This document shows, piece by piece, positions 43,885-55,252 of a stretch of 64,000 nucleotides of DNA (its first letter is position 1; every line of letters begins with the position of its first letter). A program made the position numbers and the translations under genes. The DNA is taken from NCBI GenBank assembly GCA_022225965.2, contig JAKJXP020000068.1, positions 185,079-249,078 on the forward strand, in the 5' to 3' direction. Origin of the DNA: Diatrype stigma (taxonomy: Eukaryota; Ascomycota; Sordariomycetes; Xylariales; Diatrypaceae). The notes beneath the pieces were generated by a model that was not told the DNA's origin, ran no database searches, and saw nothing but the letters and a program-made list of their open reading frames with translations.

Positions 43885-46800
43885 GAGCATGTGGCGCGAA
43901 CCTCAGAAAAGCGGGTGTTTTGAATTCGGCGATACGTTGTTTTCGTTTCACACATAGATCTAGAGGAAATAGACCTAGAGGGTAGTCCGTCACAAGCGGA
44001 TACGAGGGTTTGAATAATGTATTACGAGTTTGCTTCGACAGTGATAATTCTTTCCTAGACTGAATATATACATTTTGATGATACTTGCTGAGCATGGACG
44101 CATCGTCGTTACTCGTAGATCTTCGTATAATGGGACTGTAATTCGAGTGGGGGGACGAATAAAGTGCGCTGACAAGTCGAAAATTTCGTAATCGGGGAGG
44201 ATATGTCCATATCATGACCATATAGTTGCGGAGCCTTACAAAGACTGTTACGGGAACTTGGTTGCAGTTCTGTTTATTGAATGAGCATTCCGATATCTCC
44301 TTGCTAGTAAAAGATACCTCGTCGATAACGCGTTCTCTCGTCGGTTCTGGTACCCAATATCGCGTCGATCGTAAATCACAGGCACAGAGTGAACGGCGAC
44401 TTGAAGTTAGAGCGGTATGTTTCAATGGAAACATGTGTGAAGACATAGTTGAAATTAGAGCTTGCTAGAATCAACAGGACCGAACTGCTTAGCTGATAGT
44501 TGTGATTAGGGGAAGGAGACGGTCAACTGGCAATGGGTTTTGAATAGGAAGCTGTGTGGTTGAACTTGAGTCTGTCCAATTACAATGTATCCCAGTAAGT
44601 ATATGTCAGTGTTATGGACATGTAAGGTAGGGGGTTAGGGCTGTGTATTAATTAATGCGCAAGAGATATTCATGCATAAGGGTGTTAGAGAATACAAGGG
44701 GTGACTCGAGTATGCGACCAATACAGGTAGGCTGGTAGGGATAAGCAGCTTGGGTTTGGGACCCTTCTCGTAGCTGCCTATCTGCTTAGGTATCCTTTTT
44801 CCTCTGTAGTAATGCCATCATTTTCTATACAATACGAGACAGCGAACTGAGTTCACACAACAAAAGTACAAATCTTTAACTCCAAATAGATCCAAGCTTG
44901 TAGCCAGCATGTATCTACTCGAGCCACGCAGATACGATTCACGGTTGGGGAATTCGAAAAGTCGAGGGAAACCTAGGACTTGACTCTTGATGGCTTCCAA
45001 ATAGGCTAATCAGCTCTAACTTGAGGTACGCCACGTCGACTGAGGACGTCGTGCATACATTTAGGTTAGTCATAAACCTGCCATGAATCTGAAGTGGATA
45101 TGATTTGCTCGCTGTCCCGTCGAGCGGGACAATACCGTGGATGTATTTGGGTATCGTTGAAGAGCTTTCTTGAGAGCCCTCATGGACTGGACAATGCTAA
45201 CCTTTCTTAGTAGCTTATAGAGACGATTCCGACTTGACGACTCGATAAACGACAAACTATGTACATTTTCTGGCAGAGATGCTACGAAGTGATATTCCGA
45301 CGTTATGAAAATCTCCGTTACAACGAACGAGGACAGGTGGAAAAGCAGTCTATATTGAGATGAAACTGCCGCACACGCAGAATGGCTTGAGACATTCCTC
45401 ACACCGGTATCCCCCACGACGATGTCATCCCCTTGGCGAGGGACTTGAAGATTTCCGACTACGTTGTTTTTTACTGCTGGGAAAGCCACCGCGGCTGCGA
45501 GCGCCGAAAATGTCATCCTTCTAGTTGCCACTGAGAAGGATTACTTGAATATTTCCGAACGGGTCTTTCTACGCCCCCCGAGAATAAAAGAAATAAAGAT
45601 GCAAGAGGTCGGGAGAGATCATACAGAACTTGCTATCTCATGCTAACTGCATCTTCTAAATGTCCGACCCTACAATTGACTCAGGGCCTCCACTTCGTAC
45701 CTTGACACAGCGAGGTACTATCTCAAGGAGAAACATATTTGGAACTGTTTATAGGGAGCAAAAGAGAAGGGAGTGATTTTACAACTACCCATTGTAGTGC
45801 CTGTTCGATGATGCTCCGAAGATTCGCTCCCTCCCTCCCTTCGAACCCCTTTTCTCCACCCGACTTTGGTAATCATCCACTTACTAATCCGCTAACACGG
45901 ACGTCAATGCAAACTGCGTAGGCTTCTGGATCCCACCGAATTGGTCATGACTAGTGACTAGATGAAAAAGAAGAGCCAACAACATCTCTTGCACATGTCT
46001 GAGACGGGTAGATGCTCCGGCTGATGGCGTGGCTGTGGTTCCTCTTGATCACACCTACTTGCTGAAGAAGGCAGGAAGCCGGACGAGAGTACCCTTTCCC
46101 AGTTCCGCCATCTCTGTTTCCTTTCCTTGTATACCGTTATCAGCAGTACTAGGCTGGACTGAATGTGGATGGATGAGTTAGCTCGTCCGAGATATCAACT
46201 TTGGGAAAAGCAGAATTCCTGCGTCTCCACTCACGACCCCCCCTCCCCCTTCCCCGGGCTCATCAATATCTCAAACCTGGCGATTGAGCGGTTATACATG
46301 TCTGAACCAGTATAACCACATAATTCAGATGAATTACTATGAAGCATTACTAGTCAGGGCAAAGAGTTTGGGGTTTACATGTCTAAGAGACATGCAATTA
46401 CCCTGGCAACAGCTTGGCGATCTGACCACAGCTCGTGTTCGCCAACACCTAGTTATCTCTGAAAAAGATAATTAAGCAATCGAGATTGACAGTAATAGCC
46501 AGTTATAACAGCACGTGGTCCTGTATTGGAGCAAGATCTGGATAGCAACCTTGAGGGCACGTAGCTCAGCTTCAATGAACCTTTTTCGCCCCCCTGCCCC
46601 CCTTTTCTTTTCCTCGCTGACGACAACCTATCACTATGTCGCTTTCAGCAACGATGCACACCGCCACACCATATTTAGACCCAATGCATACGTGGATAAG
46701 CGCTTATCAATTAAGAGGCTGAATTGGATCGTGTGTCGCGATTAACAAGACGGGGTTGCCAGGTTACTTAGTCTTAATTCTCGCTGCTAAAACTCTGGCT

Positions 46801-48023
46801 AGCCACTGTCATATCTTGCCGTGCTTTCAGACTATTGACATACAGGGACTTTCCCACTGATCGAGTACATGACCTTGCCGTCTGATATGTAGGTGTTGCC
46901 AGTATAGTCCTATGTACATCGGTGCCAACATGAGCGCCTGCCCCACGGAGGGCACGTCCGAAGTAACACGGAATAGGATCTTTTGCTCCTACCGATCTTT
47001 TTGATCCATGTCTCTACGTATTCGCAATGAGCACTTGCCTAGACTTCTAGTATGATCGTCGTTGCGCGTGGCAGCAGCCGCGCACCCATCCATCAATAAC
47101 ACGGACCTAGCAGCACAAAATCTCACTCTCCCAACCCCCTCCCCCCACGATCGGATCCGAGAGAAATAAGCTCTTGTTATCCACATATGCGCCCGGCTAC
47201 CCGCCGCGGCGGGAGCCATTACCAGCCTTGCCGGCCATCCTAGTTCCATGTTGCTACGTATGTATGTATGCATGTAGCTATGTAGAACAGGACGAAAGAC
47301 GAGTTGCGTTGCACGATGTAATTCCTACTAAGATTGTAGGGGCTACAGGGTCCCGTAAGCAAAGATATCAAAGGTACCCCATCCAGGCGCCTGGGACATT
47401 TCGTAACTCATGATCTCCACATAGCAATGGATCTCGTCTGCTAGGTACATGGACACTGAACCCCCTGACCCCCTGACTACCTTATTCTATTCCCATGGCA
47501 ACAGCGCATATGAGATACGTCACGTCCTGAATATTTGAGGCATGTACACTACCCGGACGGTCGAAAAGTAATCATGTATGTTATTCGTACTTCAAGTAAC
47601 TAGTCACTCTGCCTTTCATGTTGCGCAATTGCTAGTAGAACCATAAACCATAATTAGTAGGTAGCCTGTCTTCAGAACCATCAAGTTGGGCTTTGCGTAG
47701 TAGTATTGAATTGAGCCTAATTCTTGCTTCCTCGTCATCGCGTTGAGAGTCAGCACAGCACCAGCCAGCTACGCCCGCTAACCATGCCGAGAAAACGTGA
47801 ATCCGCCCCTGGAGATGATTGCATTAAAAACCATAAACATAACGACTGTAGGCTAATCATGGGAATGGGTGACCCGAGCCCATTTTGCATGCCTTGTTAA
47901 CCACATGCCCCTGAACTCCGTTTTATCCCGGCCGTCCCGTTCGTTACCAAAGAAACCCAAACTTCAGACTAAAAGGGTAGAAGTCAAGAAGAGAAATAAA
48001 AAGAAAAAGAGACCCTTCCGCAG
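43885..48023. other. Long gene-poor intergenic region (4.1 kb)
   Basis: 3' flanks of the dioxygenase and Rvs161 genes. Apart from one weak candidate at 45070-45516 no gene is supported. No transposon motifs or long repeats seen; GTATGTATGTATGCATGTA lies near 47258. Confidence 0.5.
45070..45516 (-). CDS. Weak candidate: small protein with signal-peptide-like start
   Basis: From ATG 45516 the minus strand encodes about 148 residues beginning MTFSALAAAVAFPAV, which resembles a secretion signal. The rest (for example VPRQGDDIVVGDTGVRNV) has no known domain. Codon bias is weak, and GTGAGG at about 45405 could be a splice donor. It may be a small secreted protein or a chance frame. Confidence 0.2.
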   Translation of the reverse strand: MTFSALAAAVAFPAVKNNVVGNLQVPRQGDDIVVGDTGVRNVSSHSACAAVSSQYRLLFHLSSFVVTEIFITSEYHFVASLPENVHSLSFIESSSRNRLYKLLRKVSIVQSMRALKKALQRYPNTSTVLSRSTGQRANHIHFRFMAGL

Positions 48024-49012
48024 CTAAACCGTGCCGCTGATGCTCAGCTCCCGTATCTCCTGCAGGACCTCCTCGACGCGGGAGTCGAGGTGGCCCTGGG
48101 CGTACTGCTCGCGCGTGTCGGCGTCGAGGTACTGCTGGACCTGGGCCATGCGGCTGTAGGCCTCGGCGCAGAAGCGCAGCTGGATCTTGACGAGGGCCTC
48201 GAAGCTGGGGTCGAGGTAGGGGACGCGCAGGTCGATGAGCTGCGGCAACTCGGAGCACAGCTGCTCGTTCAGCTGGTCGTACGCCGCCTTGGACATGTCC
48301 ATCTCCTTCTCGGCGCGCGGCAGCTTCGTCACGTCCTTGTCGGGCTTCTCCGTCAGCTTCTTGACCTTCGCGCGCAGGGCGTCGTAGTCTAGCAGTTTGT
48401 GGCCGCGCTTCTTAATGCCTGTATACATGAACGCATAATGTCAGTCAGCTATCGATGTTAGGACCCACGCTCTCTGATTCCGGGCGAGCCCGATCTGAAT
48501 CGGCTTGGGGCAGATAGATGTGTATATATATGGAAGGGGTCGTACACTCGTTTACATCTGGGAAGTAGGCGCAGAATCGGGTAATGGGATCCAATACAGT
48601 CGTTCTGTAGGGGCCATCTAATGCCTTTATCGTCTCGGTATCGAGGTCTTCTACTGCCTGCTTGTAGCTCCGACTGACGCCGTCCTTCGCCCCAGCGTCA
48701 CCGTAGAATGCGTCGATGGTCTCTGCTATGCGCATTTGCGAGGCGGTCATGGCTGTGCAACGCTCGTGTAAGCATGCGGTCTTTCAAGTGGTCTCCCCCT
48801 TTCTGCCGGATGATCGGGCGCCCCATACCTCGTAATGAATCTAAGTACCCTCTGGCCTCCTTTTGCAGTCTATTCGAGGCTGCCTCCATGGTCCGGAATC
48901 GTCGCTCCTCGACCTCGTAATCTCGATCGTTGGTCTTCTCGACATGGCCCGTCTTCATCATAACCTGCGTCGTGGCGCGGTTCACATTCTTCTTGAACCC
49001 TGCCCAAGACAT
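48024..49012 (-). CDS. RVS161: Rvs161/Hob3-type BAR-domain protein
   Basis: Amphiphysin-like N-BAR protein that pairs with Rvs167 to bend and scission the plasma membrane during endocytosis; it also acts in actin polarity and cell fusion. Exons on the minus strand are 49012-48829, 48752-48546 and 48418-48024. Phases join, giving 261 residues, essentially the yeast length of 265. MSWAGFKKNVNRA is the amphipathic N-terminal helix; DRDYEVEERRFRTME and MTASQMRIAETIDAFY are BAR helix 1. The junction YFPDVNE-C-IKKRGHKLLDYD matches the family across intron 2 (donor GTACGA), and SRMAQVQQYL lies in the last helix. There is no SH3 domain, which separates it from Rvs167. It diverges from the peptidyl-tRNA hydrolase gene with 879 bp between the starts. 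Confidence 0.95.
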
Positions 49013-49891
49013 GATCGCGGTGTTTCGTCGGCCTCGGTTGTATAGGTGTTGGCAGTGGAGAGAAAAGAAGGGGAGTTCAGCCCTGATTAAAACGTTGCAA
49101 CCCGGGGGTGTCAGAGGTTCGCTTCGCAGCAATCGTAATGTTGGAATGAGGGCGGCGTGTGTCCGGATGAAGATAGTGCAGGTTTACACAGGGTGTCGTT
49201 AACGTAAATTGTGCGATGGCATGTATGTGATCTATGTGATCTATGTAAGTGAACTCTATGTAAGTGAAGAAAGGTTGATAACGATGATCGGTTGCGATGA
49301 CGACGATGGGTTGTGGTTGGCAATTGTCAACGTGGGGCTCGCGGAAAGAGAGGCAGAGCGCTGGGAGGCAACAACTCCAACGAGTGACGGAGTGACGGAG
49401 TGACGAACAGGCGCTTGCGGTTGTGGCTGAGTTCCATGTCAACTGCGGCAGTCTGGCAGTCTGGAGTGTCTGGACAGTTCAGACAGTGCAATTGACCAAT
49501 ACGTCAGCGCTCGGCTGCGCCACTATCGTCCATTTCAGCCCGAGATACAAGGCAAGGCTAGGCTATCTACGGCACTACGGCTATCTTAGCCGACCGACTA
49601 ACTACTAGCAGACTAGACTGCGGCTAGCCTGCACGCGTGCTGATTAAGTACATAGTAGAACCAAGCCACAGGGAGTTAGGTAAGTTCTTCGGGTACTGGT
49701 AGGACCCCCAAGGACCCCTATTGACTTGGAACTATAGCGGGTCTCTGCTAATTCTTCGGCATCGGCATCGCAATATAGGAGTTCATTTTTCAACGGGGCA
49801 ACGCACGTGAACACAGTGCCGCCTCTACGTACGATACGAAGGAACAATAAGATTCGTAAATTCCATTCGTCATACGAATGGACATGCCGCC
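49013..49891. promoter_or_regulatory. Divergent promoter region between RVS161 and PTH1-like genes
   Basis: 879 bp between two divergent start codons. It contains direct repeats GTGATCTATGTGATCTATGT and CTATGTAAGTGAA (about 49225-49270) and a GAGTGACGGA triplet (49381-49404). No clear TATA box near either start. Confidence 0.5.
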
Positions 49892-50620
49892 ATGACGATG
49901 ACCAAATTCGATCCTCACGTGGTGGTTGTAAGCCTGGGCAACCGCGGCAAGTACTACAAGACGCTGCACTCCGCGGGCCATTTTGCTCTCCAGTCGCTAC
50001 GAAAGGCCATTATTGCCAACAGCGCCGCCGCCGGTGTTGAGGACCCCGAGCAGGTGCAAACAGAATGGGACAAATCGGACCGGGAAGGTTTTAGGAAGAA
50101 GTACGCGGCCTCGTATGGCGACAAGTACACGCTGCTGCAGACCCCGATGCCGATGAACGTCAGCGGGGCGTTCGTGCGGACACACTGGCTAAGGATCCTG
50201 GACGAGCGCAGTCTGCGGCCGCACGAGATGGGCCTGGTGGTCGTGCACGACGACCTCGAGGAGGATTTCGGGGCCGTGCGGGTGCGCAATTGGACGTCGA
50301 GCCACCGCGGCCACAACGGCGTCAAACACGTCAACGGGCACCTGACCTACAAGGAGTTCCCCGGCGCGCTGTGGTCGCGCATCTCGGTCGGCATCGACAG
50401 GCCCGCGAGCCGGGAGGACAAGGACGTCGCCGATTACGTCCTCTCTCCTCTGTCGGATCACCAGATGGAAATCATCGACACCCAGGTCGGGTCGAAGGTC
50501 CTCGCCTGTCTTCAAGAGATCGAGATGGAGTGGAAGCAGGCTTACGAGAAAGAAGCAGCTGAGGCGAGCGCACCGCCGCCGAAACCTAAATCCGAAAAGG
50601 CTGCCAAAGTCAAAGGGTGA
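49892..50620 (+). CDS. PTH1: Bacterial-type peptidyl-tRNA hydrolase (Pth1 family)
   Basis: Releases tRNA from stalled peptidyl-tRNA; in fungi the Pth1 type is usually linked to mitochondria. 242 residues, single exon. GNRG (N17), catalytic H26 in TLHSAG, MNVSG (N89), HDDLE (D120) and RGHNGVK (N142) reproduce the full active-site set known from the E. coli enzyme. WSRISVGIDRP and VADYVLSPL complete the fold. The residue after the catalytic His is Ser instead of the usual Asn. Relative to bacterial enzymes (about 190 residues) there is an insertion at 50-66 and a Lys/Ala/Pro-rich C-terminal tail (about 222-242). No clear mitochondrial presequence is visible: the protein starts MTMTKFDPHVVVV. 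A longer transcript start or an internal signal cannot be excluded. Confidence 0.92.
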   Translation: MTMTKFDPHVVVVSLGNRGKYYKTLHSAGHFALQSLRKAIIANSAAAGVEDPEQVQTEWDKSDREGFRKKYAASYGDKYTLLQTPMPMNVSGAFVRTHWLRILDERSLRPHEMGLVVVHDDLEEDFGAVRVRNWTSSHRGHNGVKHVNGHLTYKEFPGALWSRISVGIDRPASREDKDVADYVLSPLSDHQMEIIDTQVGSKVLACLQEIEMEWKQAYEKEAAEASAPPPKPKSEKAAKVKG

Positions 50621-51546
50621 TGGCATACTACTCTCAGTAATCCACCGTCATGTTTTCTGGCTCTTTGCCGGTTTGCTATGTCAACAGTCTCCAATGCCTG
50701 TCGATGCTGCTGGATCATCGCACGAGTCTGACGAGCCACCTTGCCTTTCAAAGAACTGTCCGGAGTACCTGGGGATTGGATATGTTGGTATTTCAACCGC
50801 AAGAGCATCTATGGGATTACGAAGTCAGCCACCAGGCTCATGCATGGTCTGCCGTTGACTGTCCGCGAGCTATTCGCTGGCACCATTGATCAACTTGCCT
50901 GAATTCGGCGTGGGGACAGATGTTCCCCTTCGGAAGGACGGGCGGCTAGGGGATAAGGAGGGTGTTACATGGGGTACGTCTCACGGCTACGATAGAATAC
51001 CACGCAAAATAAATAAAGCTGGAATTTCTCCCATACATCATATATATCAAACTCCTGGTTCGTCTATACGCGAGTCTGCAACTTTTGACTGGGTTATGAA
51101 CAACATACGTTGAGATATCCAAGCAGAATCAACTCTCTGCCGGAGGACGGGGTCCGCGTCGAACAAGAATAGTGAAGTCAAGAAAGCACGAGGACACCAG
51201 GTGAACAAGACTATCTAAGGCACCAAGGATGGCTTTGCGATGCGGAGAACGCCCAAAGTGATCAAGTATGTCAAGATAATTGGCATACCCTTATCTATAG
51301 CGCACTGTAGCTCCCAAGACACTTATTTTAGCCAGGCTGTTACCCGGGTTTTGTTACAGTCCTTGCTGATGAAATGTGTTCGCAGTGTTTCTTGTGAGAG
51401 AAACTATCATTTGTTACTAGTTCAACATATGCCGCGCAGTTTCAAGAAGCCATGTACCACGTTACGCGGCAGCGACTCGGCCATCGAGTCCATGCGCCAG
51501 TATTAATGCGTAATCTGAACATGCGAACGTGATCCGTTTTATATTT

Positions 51547-51580
51547 AACGAACCAGTCAACGAACCAGTCAACGAACCAA
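51547..51580. repeat. 12-bp tandem repeat AACGAACCAGTC, about 2.8 copies
   Basis: Two perfect copies and a partial third, seen directly. Confidence 0.9.
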
Positions 51581-53639
51581 AGCACCCTTCTCAAACCCTC
51601 GTCGCAACCAGCGGGGCCCGTCCCCGTCACCGTCGCGTGGCGGTATCATGATTATGGTACGATAGGACAACGACGATTACCTGTCGCCCTCCATGCGCGC
51701 AAACGCCTTGTCGCCGACCTGGCGACGCAATTTCACATAAGGGCTCCGAGGCCAGCAAAGTAAAAGGTTGTTGGTCTTCGTCACTCCTACAGCTGGTTGA
51801 AGCGGGAGGTAGGTACACCAGGCGAATTGGGCTGAGGTCGGACCGGCTTGGCAATTTCGAAGTTCGGGGTTGGGACTGTCGAGCCAGAGCAGGAATGGGG
51901 ATGGAGACATCGAAGGGCGGGCGAACGGGAAATCATAGAACGGAGGAAACAAGGAAGGAAAACGAGATAGTGATGGAAAGCAAAGCAAAGCAATGGCAGT
52001 CGCCCAACCACATAATATAGGTTATACCCTCGCCTGGAATCGGAAGATGTCACGCAGCGGCTCGACGAGGGGCATGAAGCAAGCAAAAGGAGCCGTTGGT
52101 GGTGCACATGCCGTAATCGAGGTGCGGGCTCAGACGCCGCGAAAAGCAACGCATCGCGGGTAAAAAATTCAAGAGATCGAAGATGACGGCAGCGGCGGGG
52201 ACGGCATCTTCTCTTGAAGCAGGTAGTATCCCGGGAGTGTTTCTATCATCCCTTCCATCTAATGACCTGGTATCGACGCCAGCGATCAACGTTACGTTCC
52301 GATTCGCCCTCCGTACCTACGGTGGGTAAGGGCGGGTTTCTGCTCCTATGGGATCATCAATCGCAGCCTTCAGTTTCTCGTTCTCTTGCCGCATTCCGTA
52401 GGCTGCCTTAGACTGGCGCTGCCTCAACTCCCACTTCGAGGCCTTCCGGCGCCCCTATCGGCGTCGTATGAAAACGTCGTAACTAGCGCTTTAGTCAGCA
52501 TATGGACAATAGGTAGAATGGCGATGTCACGGGGGCAAGCTTGCGGGGAATCGCTCACCTGCAACTTTTCATCGTCTCTTCCTCTACTCTTAATGGTACT
52601 TTCTCGTTTCCGAATACATAAAAGGTTCCCTGCCTATTATGATGTTGTACCTACTTGCCTGGGAAGTTTGCGATTAGTCAGCCAACTCAGGGGACAGAGC
52701 GCTACATAACCTAGCCCCTTAAACATCGTGAGCCAATGGGATCAGCGATACGGCCCACCCCTTAAGCAGCGCAGGAAATGCTGAGGGCACCATACCACAT
52801 CACATCCACGAAACATATCGAACCTGTAGACGTTTCATATACAGGTAGAGATCTCGATAAAGGCATAGTGCTCATAGTATAATTGGGTGTGTATCGACCA
52901 GTGAACAACTACTTACAGTCCTGGTGTCTTCGGGGCGTGTTTGACTTGAAGGCACAAAGGTATTCTTGAATATGAGAACCTAACGATAGCCTACTTGTTA
53001 TCGTGCGAAACAACATCTTCACTATATCAACTTGAGGCTGCTGTATCAACAGGCAGCATGCATCCATATCATGAAGACCCTTCTGTACCCATGGCCAAGG
53101 TCCCAAGCATTGCCGGCTTCTTCTCCTACACTTGTGAGGCCTTAAGCATGCGATATTGAAGGCAACATAGATCCAATGAACAATCAGATGAGGAGTTCCT
53201 TATTTATTTCTCAATATATGTCAACTCATTAACGAGTCAGTCACCATGTATTCCAATGGGAAGTGCCCAACCTGTCTGTGATCTGGAGAGCATCTCTTCG
53301 GGGTTTCTTTGTTCAACAGCTGCTGAGCAGAGTGACGAGTTCGTTATGCACTCGCCTACTCCAAGGTTAGTCAATTGCGAAAGTGAATTTGAACCCGTGT
53401 AAGTGTATGTATGTGTGTGTGTATGTGTAGGTGTGTTTCCTTCCTGGAATTCTTGTGATTGGCTTATCAGTTTGATTCCTATGGCTGCCGCCTCAGGCAC
53501 TCGGATAAATTTATAGTCGGCGCACCGTACTGGCTGGACTCTTCACTGTGTGAGCACATTCACGTCTTCCCATCTCGAACGAAGGTTTCTCGTTGGGAAG
53601 TTTTTTTTCGCTTCTACACATTTTCTCTCCTGCAATCTT

Positions 53640-53735
53640 ATCTTCTTCAACCTTTCTTTTCCACAATCACTCTTTTCTACAACCTTCCTTCTCTACAACT
53701 TCCCTTCTCTACAACCTCTCTTCTCTACACCCTCG
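53640..53735. repeat. Degenerate CT-rich tandem repeat (TTCTCTACAACC-like)
   Basis: Five or more units of roughly 15 bp around TTCTCTACAAC in a pyrimidine-rich tract upstream of the gene at 54311. CT-rich tracts are common in fungal promoters and 5' UTRs. Confidence 0.75.
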
Positions 53736-54037
53736 CTTGACTCCAGCCTGTCTTTCTCTCTCTGCCTCACATCCCTTCCACTGATTCCCTACCAGGGCTT
53801 ATAGACCCCATTGTAGCATTCGTATCAATACCTGTGATTACTTTGCCGTACTGGCCTTCTGTTGGATGACCCAATTCCAGCTGTCATTCATACTCAACTC
53901 CAGACCTGCTCCTTCCCGAAGTTGCGTTCCTTCCTTCCACATTCCGACCAAGCTCTAAGGCCAGCTGTAGCCGAAACTAGCGACAGTAAGAACCCCCCAC
54001 TGCAGGTGCTTGCCTGCCTGTCTGTTATCTAATCCCC

Positions 54038-54045
54038 TATAAATA
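54038..54045 (+). promoter_or_regulatory. Possible TATA box for the gene at 54311
   Basis: TATAAATA, a consensus match, 273 bp upstream of the ATG. It would imply a 5' UTR of over 200 nt or an upstream 5' intron. Confidence 0.4.
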
Positions 54046-54310
54046 TTGCACACGGGACGAAAGAGTCATCTGACACAACACAGGGAAAACATTTGCCCAC
54101 TGACCCGTCTCTTCTTGGAACAGCCTGCATCTGTGCTTTGGATAAGCTCTTTTTCGTTTCCTCTTCAGTATCTCTACCGGCCTAGACGCTTCGGGGGAGA
54201 CAAGAAGAGATCGCTAGCAAATCACCTCTAGCTGAGCGGCGAGCACTACAAAGAGCCATCTTGAGCATCCAAAACGAGCATCAGGTCAAGAGAGAAGTCC
54301 GTGTACGAAG

Positions 54311-55252
54311 ATGTGTGGAACAATGGCTACAATGTCTACGCAGTACAGAAAGGCAGTGAGATCTCGCCTCTGCCAGCACTGTGACCATCTCGACCAGGCC
54401 ATCCGAGAGATCAGCACGCTCGCCGAGTGCGAGCATCCGGCCTGGGGCGAGCCCGGGGCCGAAGCCGCGCACGAGGCCGCTCTCCAGATCGTCCGCGGTC
54501 AGAAAGCCTGCCCAAAAGAGGCGCTCACTCCGCAGGTGCTCAACGAGATTCGCAGAAATGCCCGTGTGAGCGCCGGCCTTCCGTGGACGAATGCCCCGAA
54601 CAACCACCGCTCTGGGGACCCTATCGAACGCCCGCGGTCGCTACAGCCGTCGAGCCTGGAGCTCGCTAAGCAGGAGAATATTGCTACATACCACGAACCT
54701 AGCCCTGAAGACGTTGCGCTACCGGATGACGAAGATGAGGGCTGTCTACTGCTACAAGAAAGCCCTGCTACCGCCTCCATCACAACCTCAAACAGCAGCA
54801 CTACAACCACCAGCTGCTTTCCATGCAAGACCATCACAACCCGCTCCCTAGCAGCACTGATGCGGCGCTACGACCGGTGTGCCATTACACCCGCGGCGCT
54901 TGAACAGCTCCAAGCTCTCCGAGACATCGCTCTGAAGCAGATCGCGCAGATCGACGCGGCGCAGCGGACATTCCGGGCCAAGCTCCGCGAGCGGAACGCG
55001 CGCCGGTGGCGGCGCTCGTATTGGAGGCCGGAGCACGAGCGTGGCGGCGTCGGTGGCAAGAGAGAGGCGCTGGCGCTCGCACGTGGGATGGGGTCGCCGC
55101 TCAGCTTCTACACGGCCGTGGAGGACGCCGACGATCCGTGGGGCCAGAGGGACGCGCGCTGCGAGCGGGAGCGGGGCCGCGGGCTCGGGAACCCGCGGCT
55201 GTGGGTACCGACCGAGTGCGGGGCGCCGCGGGGTGGGGAGGCGGAGTGGTGA
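54311..55252 (+). CDS. Uncharacterised protein, 313 residues
   Basis: Single exon from ATG 54311; a downstream ATG at residue 5 or 8 is equally possible. Three parts are visible. An N-terminal helical part (about 10-85) contains RLCQHCDHLDQAIREI and ECEHPAW, where C-x2-C with later C-x-H could bind zinc. A disordered acidic/Ser/Thr middle follows (about 95-180). A C-terminal helical part (about 183-232) has two heptad-like stretches (LEQLQALRDIALKQIAQIDA and an Arg-rich continuation), ending in an Arg/Gly-rich tail. The AALMRRYDRCAITPAALEQL stretch looks the most conserved. No signal peptide. I recognise no family. GC-rich codon use through the C-terminal half supports a real gene. Confidence 0.6.
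   Translation: MCGTMATMSTQYRKAVRSRLCQHCDHLDQAIREISTLAECEHPAWGEPGAEAAHEAALQIVRGQKACPKEALTPQVLNEIRRNARVSAGLPWTNAPNNHRSGDPIERPRSLQPSSLELAKQENIATYHEPSPEDVALPDDEDEGCLLLQESPATASITTSNSSTTTTSCFPCKTITTRSLAALMRRYDRCAITPAALEQLQALRDIALKQIAQIDAAQRTFRAKLRERNARRWRRSYWRPEHERGGVGGKREALALARGMGSPLSFYTAVEDADDPWGQRDARCERERGRGLGNPRLWVPTECGAPRGGEAEW

Larger units (their letters stand above)
50621..54310. other. Gene-poor intergenic region (3.7 kb)
   Basis: 3' flank of PTH1 and the long upstream region of the gene at 54311. It contains a 12-bp triplet repeat (51547-51580), a TG/TA-rich tract (53400-53436), a CT-rich tandem tract (53640-53735) and a TATAAATA at 54038-54045. Short frames on both strands carry no domain. 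Confidence 0.5.
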
